A program made the position numbers and the translations under genes. The notes under the pieces were generated by a model that worked only from the letters and a program-made list of their open reading frames with translations, was not told where the DNA came from and did no database searches. Below, one piece after another: positions 1-9,853 of a stretch of 64,000 bases of DNA; within the stretch, counting starts at the first letter, position 1; every line of letters starts with the position of its first letter. The DNA comes from Desulfovibrionaceae bacterium (GTDB lineage Bacteria > Desulfobacterota > Desulfovibrionia > Desulfovibrionales > Desulfovibrionaceae): NCBI GenBank assembly GCA_019421865.1, contig JAHZEL010000001.1, positions 141,001-205,000 of the forward strand, in the 5' to 3' direction.

Positions 1-846
1 GCGGGTGTTTCCGTACGTCGGGTGGAGGATATCACCGAGGCTCTATGGGGAAGCCGGGTTAGTTCCAGCACTATCAGTGAACTGAATCAGAAAATCTATA
101 AGAACATCGAGGAATGGAGAAACAGCCCACTTGAGGCCGTATATCCCTATATGTTTGTAGATGGAATATGGCTCAAACGCTCATGGGGAGGTGTTGTTCA
201 GTCAGTATCCGTGCTTGTGGCCATCGGCGTCAATAAGGAAGGATTTCGGGAGATTCTCGGAGTTGCAGAAGGAAGTCGAGAAGATGCTGAAAGCTGGAAG
301 AATTTCTTCCGCTACTTGAAGAAACGAGGCCTCCAACGTGTTCGACTTATCGTATCTGACAAAAGCACTGGTATTCTTGATGCCATAGGTGACTTCTTCC
401 CGGAAAGTCGCTGGCAACGATGCGTGGTTCACTTCTACCGGAATGTTTTGAATGCGGTTCCTGTTGGAAAATCGAAAGAAGTTTCTGCCATGCTGAAAGC
501 TATCCATGCCCAAGAGGACAGAGAATCGGCCCAGCAAAAGGCAGAACAAATTTCAGCCAAACTCAAGGCCCTGCGACTGGACAAAGCAGCACGAATTGTC
601 CAGGCAGGAGCAGAGGAGACATTTGCCTTTTACGACTTTCCTTCTAATCACTGGCGACATATCCGCACAAACAATCCGCTTGAGCGACTTAATCGTGAAA
701 TTAGGAGGCGTACACGAGTGGTAGGGAATTTCCCCGATGGACATTCTGCCCTGATGCTCGTAGCGGCTCGCCTGCGGTATCTTGCTGGCAAAAAGTGGGG
801 AACCGAACGCTATCTCAATATGAAAACCTTCGGGGAACTTGGCTAG
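1..846 (+). CDS. IS256-family transposase, 5'-truncated by window edge
   Basis: The reading frame is open from base 1, so the true start lies outside the window; the GTG at 22 is only the first internal start. The product is a Mutator/IS256-type DDE transposase that cuts and pastes its insertion sequence. Visible family features are the first catalytic Asp in MFVDGIW, the second in IVSDKSTGI followed by the QRCVVHFYRN block, and the C-terminal NNPLERLNREIRRRTRVVG block that carries the catalytic Glu. No frameshift is seen in the visible part, so it may be active. It ends 56 bases before a candidate terminal inverted repeat, and that end interrupts an ISL3-type transposase, which fits a recent insertion. 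Confidence 0.9.
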   Translation, partial: AGVSVRRVEDITEALWGSRVSSSTISELNQKIYKNIEEWRNSPLEAVYPYMFVDGIWLKRSWGGVVQSVSVLVAIGVNKEGFREILGVAEGSREDAESWKNFFRYLKKRGLQRVRLIVSDKSTGILDAIGDFFPESRWQRCVVHFYRNVLNAVPVGKSKEVSAMLKAIHAQEDRESAQQKAEQISAKLKALRLDKAARIVQAGAEETFAFYDFPSNHWRHIRTNNPLERLNREIRRRTRVVGNFPDGHSALMLVAARLRYLAGKKWGTERYLNMKTFGELG

Positions 847-871
847 AGGAAAATTTCTAACCGATTGAGCT

Positions 872-902
872 ACAAATTGTGCGAAAAACTATGGATGTTA
901 TC
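872..902. repeat. candidate right terminal inverted repeat of the IS256-type element
   Basis: Just after the transposase stop, the sequence ending in GTTATC at 897-902 reads outward-in as GATAACATCCATAGTTTTTC, resembling IS256-family ends. The neighbouring ISL3 reading frame becomes foreign from this point on. The left partner end is outside the window. Confidence 0.5.
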
Positions 903-1098
903 TACGCAGCCGCACGGGATTCACGGCTACGCGGTAGCTTTTTATCTCGCGCCAGAACGAGTCCTTGATCCGAAGCTCTTCCCCGCCGCAATGCGGACAG
1001 CGGTTTTCCCCTTCCCAGCGCACTTCCAGAACGCACGGCGACAGCGACACTACTTTCGATATTGCCATATCCGGCAGACAAAATATGATCCTTTTCAT
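903..1098 (-). pseudogene. ISL3-family transposase, N-terminal remnant
   Basis: About 65 codons on the minus strand start with an ATG at 1098 and match the N-terminus of ISL3 (IS204/IS1001/IS1165) transposases: the opening MKRIIFCLPDMAIS, LSPCVLEVRWEG, the zinc-finger half CPHCGGEELRIKDSFWREIK and NPVRLRR. The frame runs into a stop at 898-900 that lies inside the IS256-type end, so the remaining 300 or more residues, including the catalytic core, are missing here. Sequence ahead of the gene (about 1170-1196), read on the minus strand as GGCTCTCTCTTAAAGAAGG, could be the ISL3 left inverted repeat. Non-functional. Confidence 0.75.
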
Positions 1099-1267
1099 AG
1101 GGCTCTCCTTCCTTGGTCGGAATGGTTACCCTGTAGGCATATCACACCCGTGGTATGCCTTTTGTTTTATCCCTACCCCCTTCTTTAAGAGAGAGCCGAG
1201 CTGTTTGAGCGAGTAGACAATACCGTGTGTAAAAAGATTCAGAAACTATACCAACATCTGTATATGT

Positions 1268-2374
1268 TTAATATAGCCGCCATATTTTTTCTAATTGGTG
1301 GTAAACTTGTTGTATGGATCTATAGATAAAAATGGATAGAAAAAAGTTTTTTTTAAGCATCGGAAGTTGTGTAAAATCATGTTCTTCAATGATAAAATTA
1401 CTTCTTCGAGCAATACCTTGCTTGGAACAAATATTTCTATTGAGTTCTACTCGCCAGAATAATTTTCCAAAAAGTTTGGACCAAAAGGAAACACTATATC
1501 GATAGAGGGAGAAAAAGTAATCGCTCTCCACCATGCTAATAATTACGTCTTTACGGGTACTGGCATTATCACTCCACCGATATCCTCCCGTGACGCACCC
1601 AAGGTGTATAACAGAATAGTCCTTCATGATTTGATAACCAAGAACCTGATCGGCGCAGGCTCCGTAATCATAATTTATACCACCAGTTTCAATGTAAGCC
1701 TTTTTTAAAATGGTAGTGCCACAAGTCGGCGCATTTGTTTGAGGGCCGCCTTTAATAAGAGCTCCGAGGCGCGTATAAACCTGAAGATATTTTTTGCTAC
1801 GTTTTATAGCCTTATTATGATCGAATTTTCCTGAAAATTCGTATGCCCGAGATCGAATAAAGCCAAGATTCTTCAGCTTGTCTTTATATCGCTGAATTAC
1901 AAGAAAAATGTTCCTAAGAGCATCAGGAAGGAGCAGATCATCGTCGTGAAGAAAACTAACCCATTCCCCTCGGGCCAGTTCAACTCCCCGATTCCAGTTG
2001 TAGCCTGCTCCTATGTTTTCTCGATTGTGATAGAAGAGTACGCGTTCACAGTTGATATCTTGAACAATCTCCAACGCAGGAGTGTTCCCCTGTTCTGTCA
2101 GTGGCGTGTTGTCAACAACAATGATTTCCCAGCAGCATCCCGGATCTTCCTGACGTAACACACTTTCGAGAGCTTCGCGAAAAAAAGCCGCGCGGGAATA
2201 GGTTGGAATTAGCACGGAAAGAAAAGGCGTAGCATCAATACTCCTATCACCATAGAGAAGGTCTGTCTGGACATTTTTGATTTTGGCAAAGGAGTCGTGA
2301 TAAGAATCGATATGGCGAAACGATTCCTTATTTATTCCAAATTCTTGATAGGCCATACCTTTCCTCCATAACAT
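1268..2374 (-). CDS. family 2 glycosyltransferase
   Basis: A 368-residue GT-A type glycosyltransferase. After a 45-residue leader, FLSVLIPTYSRAAFFREALE opens the nucleotide-binding fold, EIIVVDN follows, and WVSFLHDDDLLLPDAL provides the acidic DxD-type motif that binds the metal and nucleotide-sugar. There is no membrane segment, so it probably works at the cytoplasmic face of the inner membrane, adding a sugar to a lipid-linked glycan. It is the last gene of the leftward polysaccharide operon, 44 bases after the SDR gene. Donor and acceptor cannot be told. Base composition is somewhat more AT-rich than the sugar-nucleotide genes, as is usual for transferases of variable surface-glycan loci. 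Confidence 0.85.
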   Translation of the reverse strand: MLWRKGMAYQEFGINKESFRHIDSYHDSFAKIKNVQTDLLYGDRSIDATPFLSVLIPTYSRAAFFREALESVLRQEDPGCCWEIIVVDNTPLTEQGNTPALEIVQDINCERVLFYHNRENIGAGYNWNRGVELARGEWVSFLHDDDLLLPDALRNIFLVIQRYKDKLKNLGFIRSRAYEFSGKFDHNKAIKRSKKYLQVYTRLGALIKGGPQTNAPTCGTTILKKAYIETGGINYDYGACADQVLGYQIMKDYSVIHLGCVTGGYRWSDNASTRKDVIISMVESDYFFSLYRYSVSFWSKLFGKLFWRVELNRNICSKQGIARRSNFIIEEHDFTQLPMLKKNFFLSIFIYRSIQQVYHQLEKIWRLY

Positions 2375-2418
2375 AAGAGGGAGATGTCTCTCCCTCCTAT
2401 TGTGATTATATACTGCGA

Positions 2419-3156
2419 CTACAAAGACGCTCCACCATCGATGGGGAGAACTACACCTGTTAGATAAGATGCTGCATCGGAAACAAGGAAGAGCGCTACT
2501 TTCGCCACATCATCAGGAGTTCCGACTCTTCCCAAAGGGATTCTGTCCTCATAGATCTTCGGATCTCTGCCATGCAAAATAGGGGTTAGGATGATGCCAG
2601 GACAGATACAGTTCACCCGAATACCTTCTTCGCCATAGTTTTTCGCCATCTGGTGTGAAAACTGGATCACAGCCGCCTTTGATGCACTGTACGCATACGA
2701 ACGCCCGGCTGCGTAATGCTGCATGCCAGCGATGGAGGCGTTATTGAGGATGCATCCTTTGCTGGCAAGCAGGAGAGGCTTCGCATAACGAGTTACGAGG
2801 AAATAACCCGTAATGTTCACATCAAAGGTCTGCCGCCAATCCTCAACTGGCATTCTCTCTATTTCCATGGAAGGAAGCATGGTTCCGGCATTATTCATAA
2901 GGATATCAAGGCGACCGAAACTCTTCGTTATCACATCCAGCAACTGGACGACCTGACTTTCATCACTTGTATCGCATTGAATGAACAAGGCTTTGCCGCC
3001 GTAACGGCAGATATCCTCTGCCACCGCATTTCCTCTTTCTTCATTGCGACCAGAAATGATGACCTGTGCACCATTCTTGGCAAAAATCCTAGCACAAGCT
3101 TCCCCGATGCCCGAGGTCGCTCCAGTCACGAGGGCTACTTTCCCTTCAAGAGTCAT
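2419..3156 (-). CDS. SDR-family oxidoreductase
   Basis: A 245-residue classical short-chain dehydrogenase/reductase. It shows the Rossmann motif TGATSGIG near residue 11, the NNAG motif near 90, the catalytic Tyr-Lys in YSASKAAV, and the C-terminal YLTGVVLPIDGG block of the FabG/glucose-dehydrogenase branch. It reduces or oxidises a carbonyl or alcohol with NAD(P)(H). It lies 15 bases downstream of a split transketolase pair inside the glycan operon. I infer that it reduces the ketone left by two-carbon transfer or tailors a sugar intermediate rather than serving fatty-acid synthesis; the real substrate is unknown. Confidence 0.85.
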   Translation of the reverse strand: MTLEGKVALVTGATSGIGEACARIFAKNGAQVIISGRNEERGNAVAEDICRYGGKALFIQCDTSDESQVVQLLDVITKSFGRLDILMNNAGTMLPSMEIERMPVEDWRQTFDVNITGYFLVTRYAKPLLLASKGCILNNASIAGMQHYAAGRSYAYSASKAAVIQFSHQMAKNYGEEGIRVNCICPGIILTPILHGRDPKIYEDRIPLGRVGTPDDVAKVALFLVSDAASYLTGVVLPIDGGASL

Positions 3157-3171
3157 GCCCCATCTCCCTTT

Positions 3172-4050
3172 TTACAGAATAGCGGCCAATTTTTCAGCAA
3201 TATCCTTCGACGTAAGCTTGTAGTAGGCCATCTTTTCGTCGTAAGTGCCGTAGTTACGGAAAATTTCGCGAGGGAAGGCTACGTGCTCGATAAGCAGAGA
3301 ACGTCCGGGCAGAGCCTTATGGATATCATAAAGCAGGCTGCCTTCGTATTCCGGCTCTACAATCAGAATTTTTCCAGAAGGACAGTTCGCGGCAAGCGTT
3401 TCGCAATCAAAGGGTTCGAGGGTCGTGTAATACAAGACCGTAACATCCTTGTCGGCACACGCTTCCATCACGGTATCGAGCATCACGGAGACAGCGATCA
3501 CCGTGGCTTTGCTGCCCTGCTGTATGACATTTGCCTTGCCGAACTGCACGTCGGGATCATAGGCAAGATTGGGATGATCGCTGACACGGAAAAACGTGGG
3601 ATGCCCGTTGCGGTAGGACTGGTCAAAGAGCTGGATAAACTGCTTTGCCGTGCCAGGTGCAACAAATTCACAGCCGGGAATAGCTTTAATGACCATAAGA
3701 TCTTCCGCGCAGTAGTGGGAGTAGCCATACTTCGGATAATCCACAGCTGCGCCGGTACCAATCACGTTGATGCCGAGCTTCTGGTAGGCAAGATCCATTT
3801 TGATTTGCTCAAGCGTACGCTCGATAAGATATGGCTGGATACCGAAAATGGTAGGCACAAGCCCTCTGCGAGCCATGCCGGCGGCAATGGTAAACATACC
3901 GTCTTCGTAAATACCCACGTTGGTACAGCGATCGGGGAATTCAGCCAGAACGTCACGAATAGCCCACATACCGATGTCAACCGTGAAGAAGGTGGTATCT
4001 GCCTCGTTGCGGATCATGTCCGCTACTCTTTTCAGGAAAGAACGTCTCAA
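3172..4050 (-). CDS. split transketolase, C-terminal subunit (pair 1)
   Basis: A 292-residue protein matching the pyrimidine-binding and C-terminal domains of transketolase/DXS-type enzymes. TTFFTVDIGMWA and TNVGIYEDGMFTIAAGMARR hold the region with the conserved Glu that activates thiamine diphosphate, and the GSKATVIAVSVMLDTVMEA stretch begins the C-terminal domain. It must pair with the N-terminal subunit encoded just upstream, whose stop overlaps this start by 4 bases. In primary metabolism such pairs move two-carbon ketol units. Inside this rfbFGH operon a role in building a branched or unusual sugar is more likely. The opening of the pyrimidine domain is diverged from its cousin at 8029-8997, so the two pairs are not a recent duplication. 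Confidence 0.85.
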   Translation of the reverse strand: MRRSFLKRVADMIRNEADTTFFTVDIGMWAIRDVLAEFPDRCTNVGIYEDGMFTIAAGMARRGLVPTIFGIQPYLIERTLEQIKMDLAYQKLGINVIGTGAAVDYPKYGYSHYCAEDLMVIKAIPGCEFVAPGTAKQFIQLFDQSYRNGHPTFFRVSDHPNLAYDPDVQFGKANVIQQGSKATVIAVSVMLDTVMEACADKDVTVLYYTTLEPFDCETLAANCPSGKILIVEPEYEGSLLYDIHKALPGRSLLIEHVAFPREIFRNYGTYDEKMAYYKLTSKDIAEKLAAIL

Positions 4051-4841
4051 AACGCATCAACCTCCTTCTCCAGTATAGCCAGTTCTTCGGCATTGGGAGA
4101 TTTGTGGAACCAAATATCATGGGCCGTCATGGTTGCACTGCCATAGCCTCTGACTGTCTTGGCTATGACGGCCTTGGGGCGGCCGTTCTTCATCTCGCGG
4201 AGCTCCAGAAAAGTCTTTTCCAGCTCTTCCATATCGTGCCCGTTAACCACGCGCACGTCGAAGTTGAACGCTTCGAGCTTCGTGCGCATATCGCCCATAT
4301 CGACCATCGCCCCGACGGAGTCGTTGTCATCGATGATGAGGCAAAGGTCATCGAGCTTTTTCGCTCCAGCAAAGATGCAGGATTCCCACATGGTGCCTTC
4401 ACAGAACTCACCGTCACCGCAAAGCACATAGACCTGAGAAGGGGACTTCTTGATCTTGTTGGCGTAGGCGATGCCTACGGCAAAAGGAAGGCCATGACCA
4501 AGGGAACCGGCATTGTTTTCTATGCCGCCTTGGAATTTGGTGAGGTCGGTCTGGATGCAGTAACGGCTATGGAAAGAGCCAATCTCTGCCGACACTTCTT
4601 CCATGGAGAAAAAGCCCTTCTGTATAAGTACAGGATAGAGGGCGAGGGTAGCCTGCCCCTTGCTTATGATGAAGAAGTCTCGGTCATCGTCCAGAGGTTT
4701 TTCCGGAGACCAGTTCATCACTTTGTCATAAAGAGTCCACACTATGTCGAGGCACGAAAACACGCTCTGCAGATTTCCGTCCTTGCATTTATGGGACAGA
4801 TACAGCGCATCTTTGCGTAGCTGTTTGGAAATGGGGGTCAT
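4047..4841 (-). CDS. split transketolase, N-terminal (TPP-binding) subunit (pair 1)
   Basis: A 264-residue thiamine diphosphate-binding subunit. The pyrophosphate/Mg2+ motif is visible as VLCGDGEFCEGTMWES followed by LCLIIDDNDS (GDG...N type), and the substrate-side block GSLGHGLPFAVGIA lies upstream of it. The stop overlaps the start of the C-terminal subunit by 4 bases, indicating translational coupling and equal dosage. It lies 20 bases after the aldolase-glycosyltransferase fusion. A two-subunit transketolase inside a surface-glycan operon suggests ketol transfer to a nucleotide-linked sugar; the true donor and acceptor are not known. Confidence 0.87.
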   Translation of the reverse strand: MTPISKQLRKDALYLSHKCKDGNLQSVFSCLDIVWTLYDKVMNWSPEKPLDDDRDFFIISKGQATLALYPVLIQKGFFSMEEVSAEIGSFHSRYCIQTDLTKFQGGIENNAGSLGHGLPFAVGIAYANKIKKSPSQVYVLCGDGEFCEGTMWESCIFAGAKKLDDLCLIIDDNDSVGAMVDMGDMRTKLEAFNFDVRVVNGHDMEELEKTFLELREMKNGRPKAVIAKTVRGYGSATMTAHDIWFHKSPNAEELAILEKEVDAF

Positions 4842-4861
4842 AGGTTCTCCTTTTACTTGTA

Positions 4862-6883
4862 TTATACCGTATTACATCTACGGATATGTTTATTAATGAA
4901 ATGATGGTAATTATTTTTTAATCTTTGAATTCTATTTACTATTTTAAAAGCATGCTTTTTAGGAAGTAGTGCTATGGCATAAAATTTCCATATTGGAGTA
5001 TTACAAACGTGAGGGAGGTATTGCTTGTATTGGTTTATCTTTTTAATATTTAATCCTCCAAGAGATCGAGTTTTAGCTATAAATTCAGGCTTGAAAGGTT
5101 TGCAGTCTATAAGTTCAAACTTTAAAACTTCTTTTTTATAATGGTTATATACATCAGGGAGATATGTAATCGCTTTATACCAGCGTTCACCCCATTGCCA
5201 AAGAGTTTGGCAATGCCAAAAAGATCCACCTTCTACATTTGATAACACAATCCATAGATCTCCGACCCAGCTTGCAGCTAAAAATTTCCTATCAGAAAAA
5301 TATTTAAAAATAGCATACGGCTGCCAAATTCCCAAATTTTTTTCCTCGTCCAATGGAACAGTATCAACCATTTCGACTGCGCATTTTCCCTTTATTACTG
5401 AAGCACCTAAAACAGTTAACTGATGGCATTGCTCATGAAAAAGCTTTCCACAATCCGTATAGACTTTATTTCCATGATGCTTATAATCTCTATATTTCCA
5501 GTCTACGATTATTAAATCAAATTTATTTAAAATATATTTTTCAATACCTAAAATAACATTTTTAATATCAATTCCAAGACCATCCCTATGTAGCCATACA
5601 TATTCATATATTAATCCATATTTTTTATATGCAGATATAACCTTCTCATCTATAGAAACTCCATTATATACTCCATCATAAAAATCATAATAAACATTTG
5701 AATATCCTATATTTTTATATTTATCGACGATATTTTTTGTTTTTGTGTCGTTACTACTGTCATATATAATGATATCTATACAATAATTATATGCAGACTC
5801 TACAGATTTTTCAAGGAATTCATCGATAACATTTGGACGATTGCACGTTGGTACAACAATGCAAAGAATATTCTTCCAAACGCTTTCCTTAAAAAAACGA
5901 ATTTTTTTATCCGCCTTTTCTTTACTAAATATAATTCTTTCATCTTCTGGCATAGCAGAAATGATTTTCTCTATCTCTGCAACACTCAGTCCTTTTTCGT
6001 CGAAGTAACTGGCAAAGTTGGGATTGCAGTTGTACTTTGCAGAAACGAAATACGGAAGAGAGAAGCCCCATGCTGTCTGCTGGTAGATATCCTTGATGTA
6101 CTTATCGTAAACGGCCATCATGGGAGCAAGGTCATAGGCTCTTCCCATGGCATCGTTCATCCACTTTGCAAACAGCTCAAGGTTGAGGTTGCCAGCTCCG
6201 CGACCAATGCCGTACACGCTGGCGTCAATGATCATGTCGCGTTCAAGGTTTTGCCGGGCAAACGCACAGGCAACATCGAAGGCCTGCATCATGTTATTGT
6301 GCCCATGATAGCCAACTGCGATGCCAGGCTTCATGTGTTTGTCGGCAAGGCGCATATAGTGAAGAAGCGTATCGGAATACATGGTTCCCCAGCTGTCCAC
6401 CACATAGATGGCCAGAGGATCGAGCTGGTTGAAAAGCTCCACCATTTCCACGAATTCTTCATCGGAATACTGGCTCACACGGGCAGGCTGGACGCAGAGC
6501 TTATACCCCTTCTCCACAATACCCTTGCAGTACTCGTAGCCTTCCTTGAGCATACGTTTCCACACAATGACACGGATGATTTCCGGGCCTTCGGGATCGG
6601 CGGGCGCAAGTTTTTCCAAGGGAAGAGGATTCACGACTTCAGCCCTGACGGCATACTGTACTCCCAGCACCTTGTTCGGGGTGAGCTTTTTGACCTGCTC
6701 CATGCTGTTGAATACGGTGCGGTCTTTATCATAAGGCTCATCCTTGATGAAGCCCAGTTCGAGGATCTCCACACCCGTAGATTCAAGTTTGCGGGTCATA
6801 TCCACAATGGCATCTTTGCCAAAACGCCAGTCGTTCACATAGCCGCCATCGCGTAGCGTGCAGTCAAGCAGGGTAAGTTTCAT
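4862..6883 (-). CDS. HMGL-like aldolase fused to a glycosyltransferase-like domain
   Basis: The start is placed at the ATG at 6883 because GAGGAA lies 6 bases upstream and the conserved opening MKLTLLDCTLRDGGYVNDW begins there. Residues 1 to about 330 form an HMG-CoA-lyase-like TIM-barrel aldolase: LLDCTLRDGG near residue 4 (metal-binding Asp), YVVDSWGTMYSD, and the metal-binding HGHNNMMQAFD. From about residue 345 a second domain starts with ILCIVVPTCNRPNVIDEFL, resembling the GT-A glycosyltransferase opening, and ends in a basic tail. The DNA turns strongly AT-rich at about 5900, exactly where the second domain begins, suggesting fusion of parts of different origin. The aldolase may make or cleave a keto-acid building block. 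Chemistry and domain cooperation are unproven. Confidence 0.75.
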   Translation of the reverse strand: MKLTLLDCTLRDGGYVNDWRFGKDAIVDMTRKLESTGVEILELGFIKDEPYDKDRTVFNSMEQVKKLTPNKVLGVQYAVRAEVVNPLPLEKLAPADPEGPEIIRVIVWKRMLKEGYEYCKGIVEKGYKLCVQPARVSQYSDEEFVEMVELFNQLDPLAIYVVDSWGTMYSDTLLHYMRLADKHMKPGIAVGYHGHNNMMQAFDVACAFARQNLERDMIIDASVYGIGRGAGNLNLELFAKWMNDAMGRAYDLAPMMAVYDKYIKDIYQQTAWGFSLPYFVSAKYNCNPNFASYFDEKGLSVAEIEKIISAMPEDERIIFSKEKADKKIRFFKESVWKNILCIVVPTCNRPNVIDEFLEKSVESAYNYCIDIIIYDSSNDTKTKNIVDKYKNIGYSNVYYDFYDGVYNGVSIDEKVISAYKKYGLIYEYVWLHRDGLGIDIKNVILGIEKYILNKFDLIIVDWKYRDYKHHGNKVYTDCGKLFHEQCHQLTVLGASVIKGKCAVEMVDTVPLDEEKNLGIWQPYAIFKYFSDRKFLAASWVGDLWIVLSNVEGGSFWHCQTLWQWGERWYKAITYLPDVYNHYKKEVLKFELIDCKPFKPEFIAKTRSLGGLNIKKINQYKQYLPHVCNTPIWKFYAIALLPKKHAFKIVNRIQRLKNNYHHFINKHIRRCNTV

Positions 6884-6885
6884 TG

Positions 6886-7036
6886 TTATTCCTCTGGGTC
6901 GGAACACCCATGGTTTTTAAGATAGTTTTTAATGATTTCGTCTTTGCCCCAGAAATCAAAATACTGAGAGTGGAAGTTTGAATAGCAGTCATTGGGAATC
7001 TTCAACCAATCCCCATACAGCAGTGAGCAGACAAGT
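6886..7036 (-). pseudogene. out-of-frame C-terminal coding sequence of the LicD-family gene
   Basis: Downstream of the current stop the other frame encodes RGFCVPQQPELVCSLLYGDW followed by LKIPND and SQYFDFWGKDE, the expected LicD-family C-terminus (the YGD-W..P block), ending at a TAA at 6886-6888. That stop sits 2 bases before the aldolase ATG and overlaps its ribosome-binding region. It joins the main frame only if the CT tract has 20 or 17 units instead of 19. The intact coding quality argues that this is a switchable tail and not junk. Confidence 0.85.
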
Positions 7037-8028
<992 letters not shown>

Positions 8029-8029
<1 letters not shown>

Positions 8030-8997
8030 TATACGCCTCTATTGGCTTTAAGTGAGCTAAAAACACACTTGCAAATATTCTCTGCTGTAAGCCCATATTT
8101 TTCCCTGAGGAATGGCTCAGTTCCTACACAACCGTAGGAGTCCTGCACGCCAATCCTTTTCACAGAAACAGGATGAACAGACGACAAAAACTCCGCAACG
8201 GCACTGCCCAATCCACCGATTACGCTGGCGTTTTCAGCCGTGACGATGAAACCGGTTTTCTTCGCACTCTCCAGAACGAGAGCTTCATCAAGAGGCTTCA
8301 CTGTGATGATATCGACGACTCTGGCTTCGATTCCTTCCTTGGACAGCATCTCTGCCGCCTTGAGGCAGGTCGAGACCATGATGCCGCTGCCAATCAGCGT
8401 TACATCAGAACCTTCGCGGAGCACTTTGCCCTTGCCTTCCTCGAATTCAGTCTCTGGAAGGTAGATGTCACACAAATCTCTTCTTGGAGTTCGTATATAG
8501 GTAAGGCCGGGCCTGTCCTTGGTCTTACGCAGGAAATACGCGCACATGACGGCATCGCTCACATCCACGATGCAGGCACCGGGAACCGTGCGCATCATGG
8601 CGACATCTTCAAAGCACATATGGGTACCGCCATTGTGGGTAGCCATGATGCCGGCATCCGAACCGATGACACGGACACTCTTCTGCCCATAGCCAATGCT
8701 CAGAAAAATCTGATCAAAGACGCGGCGACTGGCAAAAGGGGTGAAACTGTGGACATAGGGCTTGAAGCCATTAAGAAACATACCGCAGGCTACGCCCACC
8801 ATGTTCGCTTCCTGAATGCCCGCGTTAAAAACGTTTTTGGGGTACTGTTTCCAGATCCCCTGCGTTTTCAAAGACCCCATGAGGTCGGCATCCAGATAAA
8901 CGACCCGATCATCTTCTTGGAAAAGCTGTTCTAAGGTTTCGCCAATGACCTGAAAAATTTCTTTTTCCGGCTTTTCTCCGGTGTAGCGGATCTGCAT
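8029..8997 (-). CDS. split transketolase, C-terminal subunit (pair 2)
   Basis: The start is placed at the ATG at 8997, four bases after the upstream gene's stop begins (TAACATG); a longer frame to 9057 overlaps that gene and is unlikely. The 322-residue product has the DXS/transketolase pyrimidine-binding domain: DDRVVYLDADLMGSL, FNAGIQEANMVGVACGMFLN with the conserved Glu, and VHSFTPFASRRVFDQI. The C-terminal domain opens at GSDVTLIGSGIMVSTCLKAA. It pairs with the N-terminal subunit directly upstream. It sits between rfbH and the LicD-family gene, so it is probably dedicated to sugar modification. It is the clearer homologue of standard split transketolases of the two pairs. Confidence 0.88.
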
Positions 8998-8998
8998 G

Positions 8999-9853
8999 TT
9001 ATTCGACCTCCATACCGAGTCTGGCCGCCTGAGCTTCGAAATCCTGTTCGGCCTCAACCTGCATGGCTTCCGGGAAACCTATGCAATGATTATTTACCAG
9101 ATTAGCGACACATTGAAGGCCATTGCCTTTGATAGTGTCGAGCACAATCATGGTGGGTTTATCTCCATTTTTCTGAACAGCTTCTGCCACAGCCTGCTGT
9201 ATAGCGATGACGTCATCGCCCTTTACGCATACTGCATCCCAGCCGAAAGCTTTGTATTTGGCCACGGCATCCCCCAGGCGCAGAACTTCATCGTTGGTGC
9301 CGTCTATCTGTTTTTTGTTCCAATCAAGGAACGTAATGAGATTGCCCAGTTTATAATGTGCCGCAAACTGTGCCGCTTCCCAGATTTGGCCTTCAGCAGA
9401 TTCTCCATCTCCGGTCACACAGAAGACACGCTGATCAGTTCTGCGCAGACGTGCGGCAAGGGCTACCCCGCATGCAAGCGAAAGCCCCTGCCCAAGGCTG
9501 CCGGTGGTAGCATCGACCCCTGGGACATGATTGCGATCACAGTGTCCGGGCAAGAGAGAGTTCGGCTTGTTCAGATTATCAAGTCGCTCTCCCGGAAAGA
9601 AGCCCTGCAGAGAAAGGGTTGAATACAAAGCCGGTCCTGCGTGCCCTTTAGAAAAAATCATAAAATCACGCTGATCCCAATCTGGTTCATCAGGGCGAAC
9701 ACGCATGAAGTCAGAGTAAACGACTGCCAGCATTTCAGCCAAGTCAAGGGAGCCGCCTATATGGCCACCGCGGTTAGATTTGATGGCCCGGATGATGCCA
9801 AGTCTGATTTTCAGCGCCGTCCGTTCAAGCTCGAGTCTGCTACTCAGAGTCAT
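8999..9853 (-). CDS. split transketolase, N-terminal (TPP-binding) subunit (pair 2)
   Basis: A 284-residue thiamine diphosphate-binding subunit. Visible are GGHIGGSLDLAEMLAVVY (substrate-binding His), the SKGHAGPALYS block, GSLGQGLSLACGVALAARL, and the cofactor motif CVTGDGESAEGQIWEA followed by LITFLDWNKKQ (GDG...N). The start overlaps the rfbH stop by one base, and the stop lies just before the partner subunit start, so the trio is tightly coupled. I infer that this pair acts on the RfbH product, a CDP-4-keto-3,6-dideoxyhexose, by adding a two-carbon unit. That is context-based; a role in pentose metabolism cannot be excluded from the sequence alone. Confidence 0.88.
   Translation of the reverse strand: MTLSSRLELERTALKIRLGIIRAIKSNRGGHIGGSLDLAEMLAVVYSDFMRVRPDEPDWDQRDFMIFSKGHAGPALYSTLSLQGFFPGERLDNLNKPNSLLPGHCDRNHVPGVDATTGSLGQGLSLACGVALAARLRRTDQRVFCVTGDGESAEGQIWEAAQFAAHYKLGNLITFLDWNKKQIDGTNDEVLRLGDAVAKYKAFGWDAVCVKGDDVIAIQQAVAEAVQKNGDKPTMIVLDTIKGNGLQCVANLVNNHCIGFPEAMQVEAEQDFEAQAARLGMEVE

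Noticed and set aside
2716..4146. A 476-codon plus-strand frame across the SDR and transketolase genes
   Set aside because: It runs antisense to two recognised genes and shows no family features.
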